Shown: one piece after another, positions 56,895 through 64,000 of the stretch
Position numbering within the stretch: the first letter of the stretch is position 1
How the letters are laid out: each line of letters begins with the position of its first letter
Assembly: GCF_009828065.1 (NCBI RefSeq)
Contig: NZ_WTYK01000007.1
Location: 1 to 64,000 of the forward strand
Direction of reading: 5' to 3'
DNA length: 64,000 nt
Source of the DNA: Croceibacterium soli
Lineage (GTDB): Bacteria; Pseudomonadota; Alphaproteobacteria; Sphingomonadales; Sphingomonadaceae
Made by a program: the position numbers and the translations under genes
Notes under the pieces: model-generated
What the model saw: the letters and a program-made list of their open reading frames with translations, nothing else
Databases searched by the model: none
Told to the model about the DNA's origin: nothing

Positions 56895-57680
56895 TTGGAC
56901 AAGCTCGCGGAAATCTGCGCCACCAAGCGCGACGAAGTCATGGCCCGCAAGGCATTGGCGACATTGGACGATTTGGACCGCGATGCCGCCTCGGCGACGC
57001 CGCCGCGGGGCTTCCGCAAGGCGTTGGAAGCCAAGGCCGCAGCGGGTTTCGGCCTGATTGCCGAGATCAAGAAAGCCTCACCCTCGAAGGGGCTGATCCG
57101 GGCCGATTTCCGACCGGCCGAACACGCCGTCGCCTACGAGCGCGGCGGCGCGGCATGTCTCTCCGTGCTGACGGATGAGCCATATTTTCAAGGACATGAG
57201 GACTACCTCATGGACGCCCGCGCGGCCTGCACCCTGCCGGTTCTGCGCAAGGACTTCATGGTCGATCCCTGGCAAGTCGCCGAAGCCCGCGCGATCGGCG
57301 CCGACGCGATCCTGATCATCGTCGCCGCCCTCGACGATGCGCTGATGGCGGAGATCGAAGCCGCCGCGATCGAGCGCGGAATGGACGTGCTGGTCGAGGT
57401 GCACGACGAGCGCGAGATGGAGCGCGCGGCCCTGCTTCGCTCGCGGTTGATCGGCGTAAACAATCGTGATCTCAAGACCTTCCGCACCGATCTTGCGACG
57501 ACAGAGCGGCTCGCGCCGCTAGCGCCCGAAGGCACGCTGCTGGTCGGCGAGAGCGGCATCAACAGCCACGCCGACTGTGTGCGGCTGTCGCAAGCCGGCG
57601 TGCGCTGCCTCCTCGTCGGCGAGAGCCTGATGCGGCAACCCGACGTCGAAGCGGCAACGCGCCAGCTGCTCCAGGGCTAA
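56895..57680 (+). CDS. trpC: indole-3-glycerol phosphate synthase
   Basis: 261 aa from TTG 56895 ([15 protein letters not shown]), with GGAG seven bases upstream. Catalytic residues are in [12 protein letters not shown] (Lys), [11 protein letters not shown] (Lys), [10 protein letters not shown] (Glu), [10 protein letters not shown] and [12 protein letters not shown]. It closes the indole ring precursor. The longer frame to 56808 is translated repeat. The repeat pair separates it from trpD, yet it probably remains in the trp operon. No fusion with TrpF. Confidence 0.95.
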   Translation: MDKLAEICATKRDEVMARKALATLDDLDRDAASATPPRGFRKALEAKAAAGFGLIAEIKKASPSKGLIRADFRPAEHAVAYERGGAACLSVLTDEPYFQGHEDYLMDARAACTLPVLRKDFMVDPWQVAEARAIGADAILIIVAALDDALMAEIEAAAIERGMDVLVEVHDEREMERAALLRSRLIGVNNRDLKTFRTDLATTERLAPLAPEGTLLVGESGINSHADCVRLSQAGVRCLLVGESLMRQPDVEAATRQLLQG

Positions 57681-57690
57681 GGCCGGCGGA

Positions 57691-57819
57691 TCAGGTCTCT
57701 TCGTCGACCTCTTCGCCGACCGATTCAACGTCTTCGCCGAAGCCTTCCACCGTGTTGCAGGCCGAAGCGGCCAAGGCGAAAACACCTGCCGCGAACGCGG
57801 CGACAAACTTGCGAGCCAT
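57691..57819 (-). CDS. entericidin EcnA/B family small lipoprotein
   Basis: 42 aa gene read directly from the sequence. MARKFVAAFAAGVFALAASA is a lipoprotein signal peptide followed by Cys21, then NTVEGFGEDVESVGEEVDEE, close to entericidin (NTxxGxGxDVxxxG). TTTCAGGAGAGTATC before the ATG supplies a strong ribosome binding site. It is convergent with trpC, with stops 10 bp apart. Entericidins are small envelope lipoproteins of antidote/toxin type; the role here is unproven. Confidence 0.82.
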   Translation of the reverse strand: MARKFVAAFAAGVFALAASACNTVEGFGEDVESVGEEVDEET

Positions 57820-57971
57820 GATACTCTCCTGAAATCGTGGTCTAACGGATCAATCCCGCTGGCCCGGAGCCGTTCCGGCGGAGTGCGGTTCGGCGCGACA
57901 ATCCGCCGCGGATATGGGATGATCTCCGCCGACGGAGCAGCTAGCCTGCACGAACAACGGGGAGGAACACG

Positions 57972-58184
57972 ATGAGCGGACTTTTCAACGCGGTCATGCG
58001 GATTGTCAGCACCTTGCTCGGAGTCCTGATGGTTTGCATGGGGGCGGTGTGGATCCTCCAGGGCCTGAACGTCGCGTTCCTCGAAAGCTTCATGGCCGGC
58101 GATCCCAAGTGGGCGCTGTTCGGCGCGATCCTGCTGCTGTTCGGTATCGGCCAGGTCGTCTGGAGCCTGACGCGCAAGCGCTGA
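57972..58184 (+). CDS. small two-helix membrane protein
   Basis: 70 aa. Two hydrophobic helices (VMRIVSTLLGVLMVCMGAVWIL; WALFGAILLLFGIGQVVWSL) are joined by LNVAFLESFMAGDPK and end in a basic LTRKR. GGGGAGGAA precedes the ATG. No family is recognised. It is 38 bp before csaA and could share its message. Confidence 0.72.
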   Translation: MSGLFNAVMRIVSTLLGVLMVCMGAVWILQGLNVAFLESFMAGDPKWALFGAILLLFGIGQVVWSLTRKR

Positions 58185-58222
58185 ACCTTCCCTGCCGCGC
58201 ACCGCTCCGGTAAAGGCGCGGC

Positions 58223-58594
58223 ATGCACGTGACACATGACGCAAGCGCCGCCGCGGCGCCGGAGATCGCCTTCGACCAGTTCCTGGCAGTGGACATCCGC
58301 GTGGGCACCATCGTTTCCGCGGAGCCCTTCCCCGAAGCCCGGAAGCCGGCGCTGAAGCTGACCATCGACTTCGGGCCAGTGATCGGCCGCAAGCGCTCCT
58401 CGGCCCAGATCACCGAGAACTACGAGCCGGCGGCGCTGATTGGCCGGCAAGTCGCGGCCGTGGTCAACTTCCCGCCGCGCCAGATCGGCCCGATGATGTC
58501 CGAAGTGCTGACCCTCGGCTTTCCGGACGAGCACGGGCATGTCGTGCTGCTCGAGCCGTCGCAGGCGGTGCCGGACGGCGGAAGGCTGTTCTGA
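58223..58594 (+). CDS. csaA: CsaA-type tRNA-binding domain chaperone
   Basis: 123 aa single OB-fold tRNA-binding domain ([20 protein letters not shown] at the start, [38 protein letters not shown] in part). This is CsaA, a dimeric protein with proposed secretion-chaperone activity. It lies between the small membrane protein and moaC. Confidence 0.92.
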   Translation: MHVTHDASAAAAPEIAFDQFLAVDIRVGTIVSAEPFPEARKPALKLTIDFGPVIGRKRSSAQITENYEPAALIGRQVAAVVNFPPRQIGPMMSEVLTLGFPDEHGHVVLLEPSQAVPDGGRLF

Positions 58595-58680
58595 GCGCCG
58601 GCAGGTCTGTCCTGCCGGAGCCGTTTCTGCCATGGGACCGCCATGAACAAGCATCCTCAAATCACGCCGCAGGCCGCCGG

Positions 58681-59154
58681 ATGAGCGGGCTGACCCACCT
58701 CGACGCACAAGGCGCCGCGCGCATGGTCGACGTCGGCGGCAAACCGGAAACGGCCCGGTCGGCCACGGCGACGGGGCGCATCAGCATGTCGGCCGAGGCG
58801 CTGAGCGCGGTCCGGGAGGGCAGCGGCTCCAAGGGCGATGTGCTCGCCGCGGCGCGGATCGCCGGGATCATGGCGGCGAAGAAGACCGGCGAGCTGATTC
58901 CGCTGTGCCATCCGCTCTCGCTCGACGCGGTGCGGGTCGAGTTCGCCTTCGAGGAGGACGCGGTGCGCGCCACGGCGACAGCCTCGCTGACCGGCAAGAC
59001 GGGCGTGGAAATGGAGGCGATGACAGCCACTTCCATCGCGCTCCTGACGATCTACGACATGGCCAAGGCGCTCGACAAGGGCATGGTGATCGAGGAGGTT
59101 CGGCTCCTCGAGAAGACCGGCGGCAAGAGCGGCACCTGGCGCGCGGGCGAATGA
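58681..59154 (+). CDS. moaC: cyclic pyranopterin monophosphate synthase
   Basis: 157 aa molybdenum-cofactor enzyme. [36 protein letters not shown] (active site) and [30 protein letters not shown] (key parts [21 protein letters not shown]) are diagnostic. Its stop overlaps the moeA start (ATGA, 59151-59154). Confidence 0.97.
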   Translation: MSGLTHLDAQGAARMVDVGGKPETARSATATGRISMSAEALSAVREGSGSKGDVLAAARIAGIMAAKKTGELIPLCHPLSLDAVRVEFAFEEDAVRATATASLTGKTGVEMEAMTATSIALLTIYDMAKALDKGMVIEEVRLLEKTGGKSGTWRAGE

Positions 59155-60356
59155 ATCCGCCGCCGCCCCTGCCGCTGGCGGAGGCGCAGGCGCGGCTCCT
59201 GGCGCAAGTCGAGCCGCTGCCCGCGCGGGTGATCCCGGCAGAGCAGGCGGTCAGCCGCTACCTCGGTGCACCGCTGCTCGCCGCCCGCACCCAGCCCGCG
59301 GCCGATCTCTCGGCGATGGACGGTTATGCGGTGCTGGCCGAGGACCTCGCCGGCCCCTGGCAAATCATCGGCGAAAGCGCGGCGGGCCACCCGTTCGCCG
59401 GAACGCTGCGCAACGGAGAAGCCGTGCGCATCTCCACCGGCGCGCTGATGCCCGCCGGTGACTGCGCGGTTCTGCTGCAGGAGAACGCCGCGCGCAACGG
59501 GGCTCGCCTGGCGCTCAACGGCGAGGGCGAGCCGACCCCGCGCCACATCCGCCGCACCGGCTTCGACTTCCGCCAGGGCGACCAGATCCTCCGCGCAGGT
59601 GCCCGCATCGGCCCGGCCCAGCTGGCACTGGCGATCGCCGCCGGGCATTCCCGCCTGCCGGTCCGCGCGCTGCCCAGGCTCGCCATTCTCGACAGCGGTG
59701 ATGAACTCGCCGCCGATCCCGCCGGGTGCGCACCCCACCAGATCCCGGCGAGCAACGGCGCGATGCTGGCGACGATGACCGCGCCTTACGCCGGCACCAT
59801 CGAGCGCCTCGGGCCAGTTCCGGACCGAATGGAGGCGATCCTCGCCGCGCTCGACCGGGCGGCCGAGGCCGACGTGATCGTCACCAGCGGCGGCGCTTCG
59901 GTGGGCGACCACGACCTGGTGCGTCCGGCGCTCGAGCAATGGGGCGCCAAACTCGACTTCTGGCGCGTGGCGATGAAGCCGGGCAAGCCCTTGCTGGTCG
60001 CCCGGCGCGGCGGGCAATGGGTGATCGGGCTACCGGGCAATCCTGTGTCGAGCTATGTCACCGCCTTTCTGTTCCTGCTGCCGCTGCTGCGGGCCCTGGC
60101 CGGATCAGGCGAGCCGCTGCCCCGCTGCGCAACAATGCGCCTGGGCGCGCCATTCCCGGCGACGGGCGACCGCATGGAGTTCGTCCGCGCCCGGCTGGAA
60201 GGCGGCGCACTCGTGCCCGTGGCGGAGCAGGACAGCAGCGCCCTGGCCGCGCTCGCCCTGGCGGATGCCCTTGTCGAGCGGCCGGCGAATTCGCCCTCTG
60301 CGCTGGCCGGCGATCCCGTGCCCGCCTACTGGATCGGGCACGGCGGAACTGCTTGA
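59151..60356 (+). CDS. moeA: molybdopterin molybdenumtransferase
   Basis: 401 aa. MoeA inserts molybdate into adenylylated molybdopterin. [64 protein letters not shown] and [24 protein letters not shown] (parts [16 protein letters not shown]) mark its domains. The C-terminal domain IV is present. It is coupled to moaC by a 4-bp overlap; lexA follows. Confidence 0.95.
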   Translation: MNPPPPLPLAEAQARLLAQVEPLPARVIPAEQAVSRYLGAPLLAARTQPAADLSAMDGYAVLAEDLAGPWQIIGESAAGHPFAGTLRNGEAVRISTGALMPAGDCAVLLQENAARNGARLALNGEGEPTPRHIRRTGFDFRQGDQILRAGARIGPAQLALAIAAGHSRLPVRALPRLAILDSGDELAADPAGCAPHQIPASNGAMLATMTAPYAGTIERLGPVPDRMEAILAALDRAAEADVIVTSGGASVGDHDLVRPALEQWGAKLDFWRVAMKPGKPLLVARRGGQWVIGLPGNPVSSYVTAFLFLLPLLRALAGSGEPLPRCATMRLGAPFPATGDRMEFVRARLEGGALVPVAEQDSSALAALALADALVERPANSPSALAGDPVPAYWIGHGGTA

Positions 60357-60380
60357 CATGTAGGATTTCGTTGCCTAATT

Positions 60381-60395
60381 GTTCCACGTTCGTTC
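60381..60395 (+). promoter_or_regulatory. LexA operator (SOS box)
   Basis: GTTC-CACGTTC-GTTC is an exact match to the alphaproteobacterial GTTC-N7-GTTC box, 32 bp before the lexA start. LexA should repress its own gene here. Confidence 0.88.
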
Positions 60396-60426
60396 CCGAA
60401 ATGGAACATTTGCGGAGGGCCCACCG

Positions 60427-61116
60427 ATGTTGACTGCCAAGCAGCATGAACTTCTGCTGTTCATCCAGCGCAAGCTGGAGGACTCGGGGATCTCACCCTC
60501 TTTCGAAGAGATGAAGGAAGCGCTCGACCTGAAGAGCAAGTCGGGGGTCCACCGGCTGATCTCCGCGCTCGAGGAACGCGGCTTCATCCGCCGCCTGCCC
60601 AACAGGGCGCGTGCGCTCGAAGTGCTGCGCCAGCCCGAGGATGCGACCACCGGCAAGCGGGCTCCGGCCAACACCAACGACACAGTAACACGGGTCACCG
60701 CCCCGCCCCGCCCGCAGCCGTTCGCCGCCAATGACGTCATCGAGATCCCACTCCACGGCCGCATCGCCGCCGGCGTCCCGATCGAGGCGCTGGAAAGCGA
60801 CCGCATGCTGCCCGTCCCAGCGGCGCTGCTCGGCGCCGGCGATCACTATGCGCTCGAAGTGTCCGGGGACTCGATGATCGAAGCCGGCATCTTCGACGGC
60901 GACTATGCCCTGGTGAAGCGGACCGACACCGCCCGCGACGGGGAGATCGTCGTCGCCCTCGTCCGCAACGAGGAAGCGACCCTCAAGTATCTCCGCCGCG
61001 AAAACGGCAAGATCCGCCTCGACCCCGCCAACGCCGCCTACGACGCGCAGATCTACCTGCCGGAAGAAGTCCAGGTCCAGGGCAAGCTCGCCGGGCTGCT
61101 GCGCCGGTACCACTGA
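60427..61116 (+). CDS. lexA: LexA repressor
   Basis: 229 aa. The N-terminal winged helix ([40 protein letters not shown]) is followed by the self-cleavage site in [12 protein letters not shown] (Ala-Gly bond), the nucleophile Ser in [16 protein letters not shown] and the general-base Lys in [16 protein letters not shown] ribosome binding site precedes ATG 60427. An SOS box lies just upstream. Confidence 0.97.
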   Translation: MLTAKQHELLLFIQRKLEDSGISPSFEEMKEALDLKSKSGVHRLISALEERGFIRRLPNRARALEVLRQPEDATTGKRAPANTNDTVTRVTAPPRPQPFAANDVIEIPLHGRIAAGVPIEALESDRMLPVPAALLGAGDHYALEVSGDSMIEAGIFDGDYALVKRTDTARDGEIVVALVRNEEATLKYLRRENGKIRLDPANAAYDAQIYLPEEVQVQGKLAGLLRRYH

Positions 61117-61794
61117 GCTCGAGACGCGGCGGGAGCGTTGGTGGCTGTAGGTGCCCCACCCCATCTCCCCTCATGCCCTCATCCGTCATGCCGAACTTGT
61201 TTCAGCATCCATTTCGCGGCCCGCGCTGGGCTGTCAGGAGCGGGCGGTCGTCGCAGCTCGTTCCAGGAGCGCCGGGGTACGCGGCAAGATGGACCCTGAA
61301 ACAAGATCAGGGTGACGTCGGGAAGTGGGGACGAGGACGGTGGCGGATTGGACCGGCGGTGCTGCTGATGATCTCCCTGGTTGCCCGCATCGCCATGCTG
61401 AACTTGTTTCGGCATCTATCCGCCCGCTCGCGCTGCGCAGTGGGAGGTGGGGCACCCTCGCCGAGTTACCGGAATAGCGGCGCGTGCTGGTACATGGACC
61501 CTGAAACGAGGTCAGGATGACGTTGGGGGGTTACGGGAAGAGGGTGGCAAACTGGGGTGGGCGGTGCTGATGCTCGCGCCTGCTTATCCCCATCCGTCAT
61601 GCTGAACTTGGTTCAGCATCCATTTGTCGGCTCGCTGTGCGCGGTGGGCAAGACCGGAGTGGCGGTGTGCCCGTACCAAGGATGCATGGTCGAGGCCTGG
61701 TGCCGAACTTAACCTGATGTGAATTGTCCGGGGGCGTAGGTACTGGCACTATGGGTTTACCGGCTGATTCGTGAGGCCGGCATGGGGGGCTCAC
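61117..61794. other. repeat-rich intergenic interval after lexA
   Basis: 678 bases without a gene. It holds five half-sites of the REP-like family: 61195-61210, 61291-61317, 61392-61418, 61494-61522 and 61596-61621. They form two full inverted pairs and one orphan. Short open frames here are translated repeat and are rejected. Confidence 0.7.
61195..61621. repeat. cluster of REP-like inverted repeats
   Basis: Alternating TGCTGAACTTGTTTC-type and CCTGAAACAAGATCAGGG-type half-sites, the same family as 1-219 and 28023-28110. Two inverted pairs and one single half-site are present. Confidence 0.85.
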
Positions 61795-62550
61795 TTGCAC
61801 ATCAACTTCCGCATGTTTGCATGCCTGGTCGCGCCGTGTCTGCTTCTGGCGACGGCGGCTCCGGCTATCGCTCAGGAAAAAACCGGTATCAAGGAGGGCT
61901 TCGTCCTGAAGCCCGGCTCTGCCCGCATCGCGATGCTGGAGCCGAGCGTCCGCGTCGGGGAACAGTCTACCGGCGGCATGTTCGAGCCCAACGCCGACTG
62001 GACCGACCAGGCGAAGGAAAACATCGAGCAGCAGTTGCGCGCATCTCAGGCGAACCTCGGCAATGAGATCGTGCGGCTCGACATCGACACGATCCCGGAA
62101 GGCAAGGAGCTGACCCGCTACCATTCGCTTTTCGGTGCCGTTGCCGACTCCGTGATCGAGTACCAGTTCTTCAAAGGGAACCGACTGCCTTCCAAGAAGC
62201 GCAGCGAGGCGTTCGAATGGTCCGTCGGGACCGATCTTAGGAAGATCGAGGCGCTCAAGGGCTACGACTATATCCTGCTGGTCCGGACCAAGGACGCTTA
62301 CGGCTCGACCGGGCGGAAGCTGCTGCAGGCAGCCGGGTTCCTCGCGGCGGCGTTCACCGGCTTCGGCACCGTCGTTTCGTCCGGCGAGCATACCGGGATG
62401 GCCGGGCTCGTCGACATCGAGACGGGGGACCTGGTTTGGCTCAATGCCGACCTCGCCATGGGGGGCGACGTTCGCACCGCAGAAGGTGCCGAAAAGCGCG
62501 TGGGGCAATTGCTGGAAGGCTTTCCGGGGGCGCCGGGGGCAGTCCAATGA
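61795..62550 (+). CDS. exported protein of unknown function
   Basis: About 251 aa from TTG 61795 (a GGGGGG run lies just upstream); GTG 61771 or ATG 61813 are alternatives. The signal peptide FACLVAPCLLLATAAPAIAQ is clear. The mature protein (KTGIKEGFVLKPGSARIAML.. ..GLVDIETGDLVWLN near 220) suggests a periplasmic or lipid-associated domain. A hydrophobic stretch near 185-200 (LLQAAGFLAAAFTGFGTVV) could be a membrane segment. No family recognised. It is coupled by ATGA to an M48 protease. Confidence 0.72.
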   Translation: MHINFRMFACLVAPCLLLATAAPAIAQEKTGIKEGFVLKPGSARIAMLEPSVRVGEQSTGGMFEPNADWTDQAKENIEQQLRASQANLGNEIVRLDIDTIPEGKELTRYHSLFGAVADSVIEYQFFKGNRLPSKKRSEAFEWSVGTDLRKIEALKGYDYILLVRTKDAYGSTGRKLLQAAGFLAAAFTGFGTVVSSGEHTGMAGLVDIETGDLVWLNADLAMGGDVRTAEGAEKRVGQLLEGFPGAPGAVQ

Positions 62551-63728
62551 ACCGGCCGCTCCTCGCTGCGGCGGGCGCACTTCTGATCTCCACTGGCGCG
62601 GCTGCGAAGGAACAGCCCCTGCCACCGTTCACGCTAGGCTATGAACCGCAGACCGTCGACGAGCGCGGGATGTGGAGCGAGGCCGACGAATGGGAGAAAA
62701 GTGTCAAGTCCTCGACCCTGCGGGTCGATGACGAGGGATTGAACGCGTACGTCAGGGAAGTGCTTTGCAAGACCGTGGGCACCGACCGGTGTGACGGCGT
62801 TCGCGTTTATGTTCTGAACATCCCGGCCTTCAACGCCACGATGTCGCCCAACGGGATGATGATGGTCTGGACCGGTCTCTTGTTGCGCGCCCGCAGCGAG
62901 GCCGAGCTGGGTGCTGTGCTAGGGCACGAGTTCGCGCACTTCGAACTGCGCCATTCCCTAAAGGGCTTCCAGGCAAGGCGGTCGGCGAGCGATGTCCTGG
63001 CCTGGACACAGGTTCTGGGGAACGCTCTCCAGGTGGACACGCGGAACAGCCAGTTCTCGCTGATCGGCTCGTTGTTTCGGTTCAATCGTGAGCAGGAGAA
63101 GGAGGCCGACCTTCTCGGACTCGATTACCTGGCCCAGTCGAAATACCCGAGCCGCTCCGCATCCGAAGTGTGGCAGCACCTTATGGAGGAAGCCGACGCG
63201 ACTGCAACGGGGCGCAAGATCAAGAAGCGCCATCGCTATCGCGCAGGGTTCTTCGATACCCATCCGACCGAGCTGGACCGGGCCGACTACCTGCTGGAAC
63301 AGTCCATGGCGAAAGGCGACACCGGAGATGCGGGGGCCGCCTCCTATTATGCCGCGCTGAGCCCGTGGCTGCCGAAGCTGCTGGAGGATCAGGTCCGGCT
63401 CAACGACTTCGCCGGAACGGAGTACCTGCTGAACAGCATAGCCGCGACGACCGGTTGGACCGGGGAGTTGCTGCAGGCGCGGGCGGAACTCTTCGCCACT
63501 CGGGGAAATCCGCGCGACCTGATCACGGCAACGACGCTGTACCTCAATGCCATCGACGTGGGCCATTCACGGCCCGCAACCATGCGTGGCCTGGGGCTGA
63601 GCCTGGTCAAGAGCGGCAAGCGATCGGAGGGCGCGGAATACCTCCGCAAGTATCTCGAGGCGGAGCCGGGCGCTCCCGACGCCTCCCTCATCCGCATGTA
63701 TGTACCCGATGAAAGGACAGCCAAATGA
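62547..63728 (+). CDS. M48 family zinc metalloprotease with TPR-like tail
   Basis: 393 aa exported protein. A signal peptide (LLAAAGALLISTGAAA) precedes a gluzincin domain with HEFAH in AVLGHEFAHFELRHSLKG (about 128-145), the downstream Glu ligand in REQEKEADLLGLDYLAQ and FDTHPTELDRADYL. The last 120 residues are helical TPR-like repeats. It resembles BepA/YfgC-type quality-control proteases. ATG overlaps the previous stop, and its own stop overlaps the next ATG. Confidence 0.87.
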   Translation: MNRPLLAAAGALLISTGAAAKEQPLPPFTLGYEPQTVDERGMWSEADEWEKSVKSSTLRVDDEGLNAYVREVLCKTVGTDRCDGVRVYVLNIPAFNATMSPNGMMMVWTGLLLRARSEAELGAVLGHEFAHFELRHSLKGFQARRSASDVLAWTQVLGNALQVDTRNSQFSLIGSLFRFNREQEKEADLLGLDYLAQSKYPSRSASEVWQHLMEEADATATGRKIKKRHRYRAGFFDTHPTELDRADYLLEQSMAKGDTGDAGAASYYAALSPWLPKLLEDQVRLNDFAGTEYLLNSIAATTGWTGELLQARAELFATRGNPRDLITATTLYLNAIDVGHSRPATMRGLGLSLVKSGKRSEGAEYLRKYLEAEPGAPDASLIRMYVPDERTAK

Positions 63729-64000
63729 TCGTGAGGGGTGCATGTGCGGCTCTCCTGGTGCTGGCGCTCACAACGCCGGCCGGGGCCCACAAGCTGGTCG
63801 AGCCCGGCTCGCCGGAGAAAGTCGCCGACGGGGCCTTCAGGGCGACGTCCGGAACGACCTGGAACCGGCTGCAGCAGTCGGAAGGCAAATACCAGGAGGT
63901 GTGGACGATCGACGGACACAAGTTGAACCGTCTCGCCTTCTATGGCGGAGTCCCCGCGGGGAAACCGCTGGTGAAGGAGCGCGACAAGAAGAGAGACCCT
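63725..64000 (+). CDS. exported protein, cut by the window edge
   Basis: At least 92 aa are visible. A signal peptide (GACAALLVLALTTPAGAH) precedes KLVEPGSPEKVADGAFRATSGTTWNRL, hydrophilic and without a recognised motif. ATGA overlap with the M48 gene makes it the third member of the operon. The 3-prime end lies outside. Confidence 0.7.
   Translation, partial: MIVRGACAALLVLALTTPAGAHKLVEPGSPEKVADGAFRATSGTTWNRLQQSEGKYQEVWTIDGHKLNRLAFYGGVPAGKPLVKERDKKRDP

Noticed and set aside
58643-58684. 13-codon open frame ending in the moaC start (ATGA)
   Set aside because: Too short to support, with no Shine-Dalgarno and no family; could be a leader peptide but evidence is lacking.
61173-61520. 115-aa open frame in the repeat cluster after lexA
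   Set aside because: It is translated REP-like repeat, with no start signal or conserved motif.

Overview
The window is about 66% GC and reads as chromosomal DNA of a sphingomonad (Alphaproteobacteria, Sphingomonadales; Erythrobacteraceae or Sphingomonadaceae is my inference). The evidence is a direct-repeat SOS box (GTTC-N7-GTTC) before lexA, a long TonB-dependent receptor, WGxxGxxG-type exported proteins, the order glyQ-glyS-ppdK and the order trpC..moaC-moeA-lexA, and dense families of short palindromic repeats. No phage, insertion sequence with a recognisable transposase, plasmid or CRISPR array is visible.

Layout. 1-5.8 kb: repeats, an FAD-linked oxidase, an acyl-CoA dehydrogenase with hisI, comF and a divergent NDUFAF5-like methyltransferase. 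5.9-12.3 kb (minus): the operon glyQ - DUF559 endonuclease - glyS - ppdK. 12.4-17.8 kb: two TraB/GumN proteins, rplY, pth, a pair of small WGxxGxxG proteins, ychF. 17.8-24.5 kb: a tetratricopeptide-like secreted protein, gyrA, a Doc/AbrB toxin-antitoxin pair, trmFO. 24.5-28 kb: an EF-hand protein, an NDUFAF6-like protein and a three-gene TadE/TadG-like operon. 28.2-31.1 kb (minus): ftsB-pdhA-pdhB. 31.2-38.3 kb: hppD, a secreted protein, a double winged-helix regulator and a divergent TonB receptor. 38.4-44.4 kb: a quinone oxidoreductase-like gene and the minus-strand cytochrome c maturation operon ccmC-D-E-F-G-H-I. 44.9-48.3 kb: an ankyrin protein, tRNA-Arg(CCT), DUF1178, a nitrilase-family amidase, grxC and a divergent Hsp20 with a probable ROSE RNA thermometer. 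48.6-51.5 kb (minus): tpiA, secG, pyrG. 51.7-57.7 kb: ppiD-trpE-trpG-trpD-trpC. 57.7-61.1 kb: an entericidin-like lipoprotein, csaA, moaC, moeA, lexA. 61.2-64 kb: a repeat cluster, then an exported protein, an M48 protease and a gene cut by the window edge.

Most operons are packed with 1-4 bp stop/start overlaps, so translational coupling is likely throughout.

The most interesting structure is at 10.9-11.4 kb. A DUF559 (Vsr/PD-(D/E)xK-like) endonuclease gene lies inside a palindromic repeat unit that has split the glyQ/glyS junction. The unit is flanked by an 8-bp duplication of the glyS start region (ATGAGCGA), so both new junctions keep ATGA overlaps. A gene-less copy of the same unit lies at 14.15-14.30 kb, and a minimal copy sits in frame inside glyS. 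Together they look like an endonuclease-encoding repeat element with non-autonomous derivatives, comparable in logic to REP/RAYT systems. Other repeat families have been incorporated into the N-terminus of CcmH and the C-terminus of PpdK. Two genes, trpE and possibly hisI, appear to start at non-standard codons (CTG and ATT).
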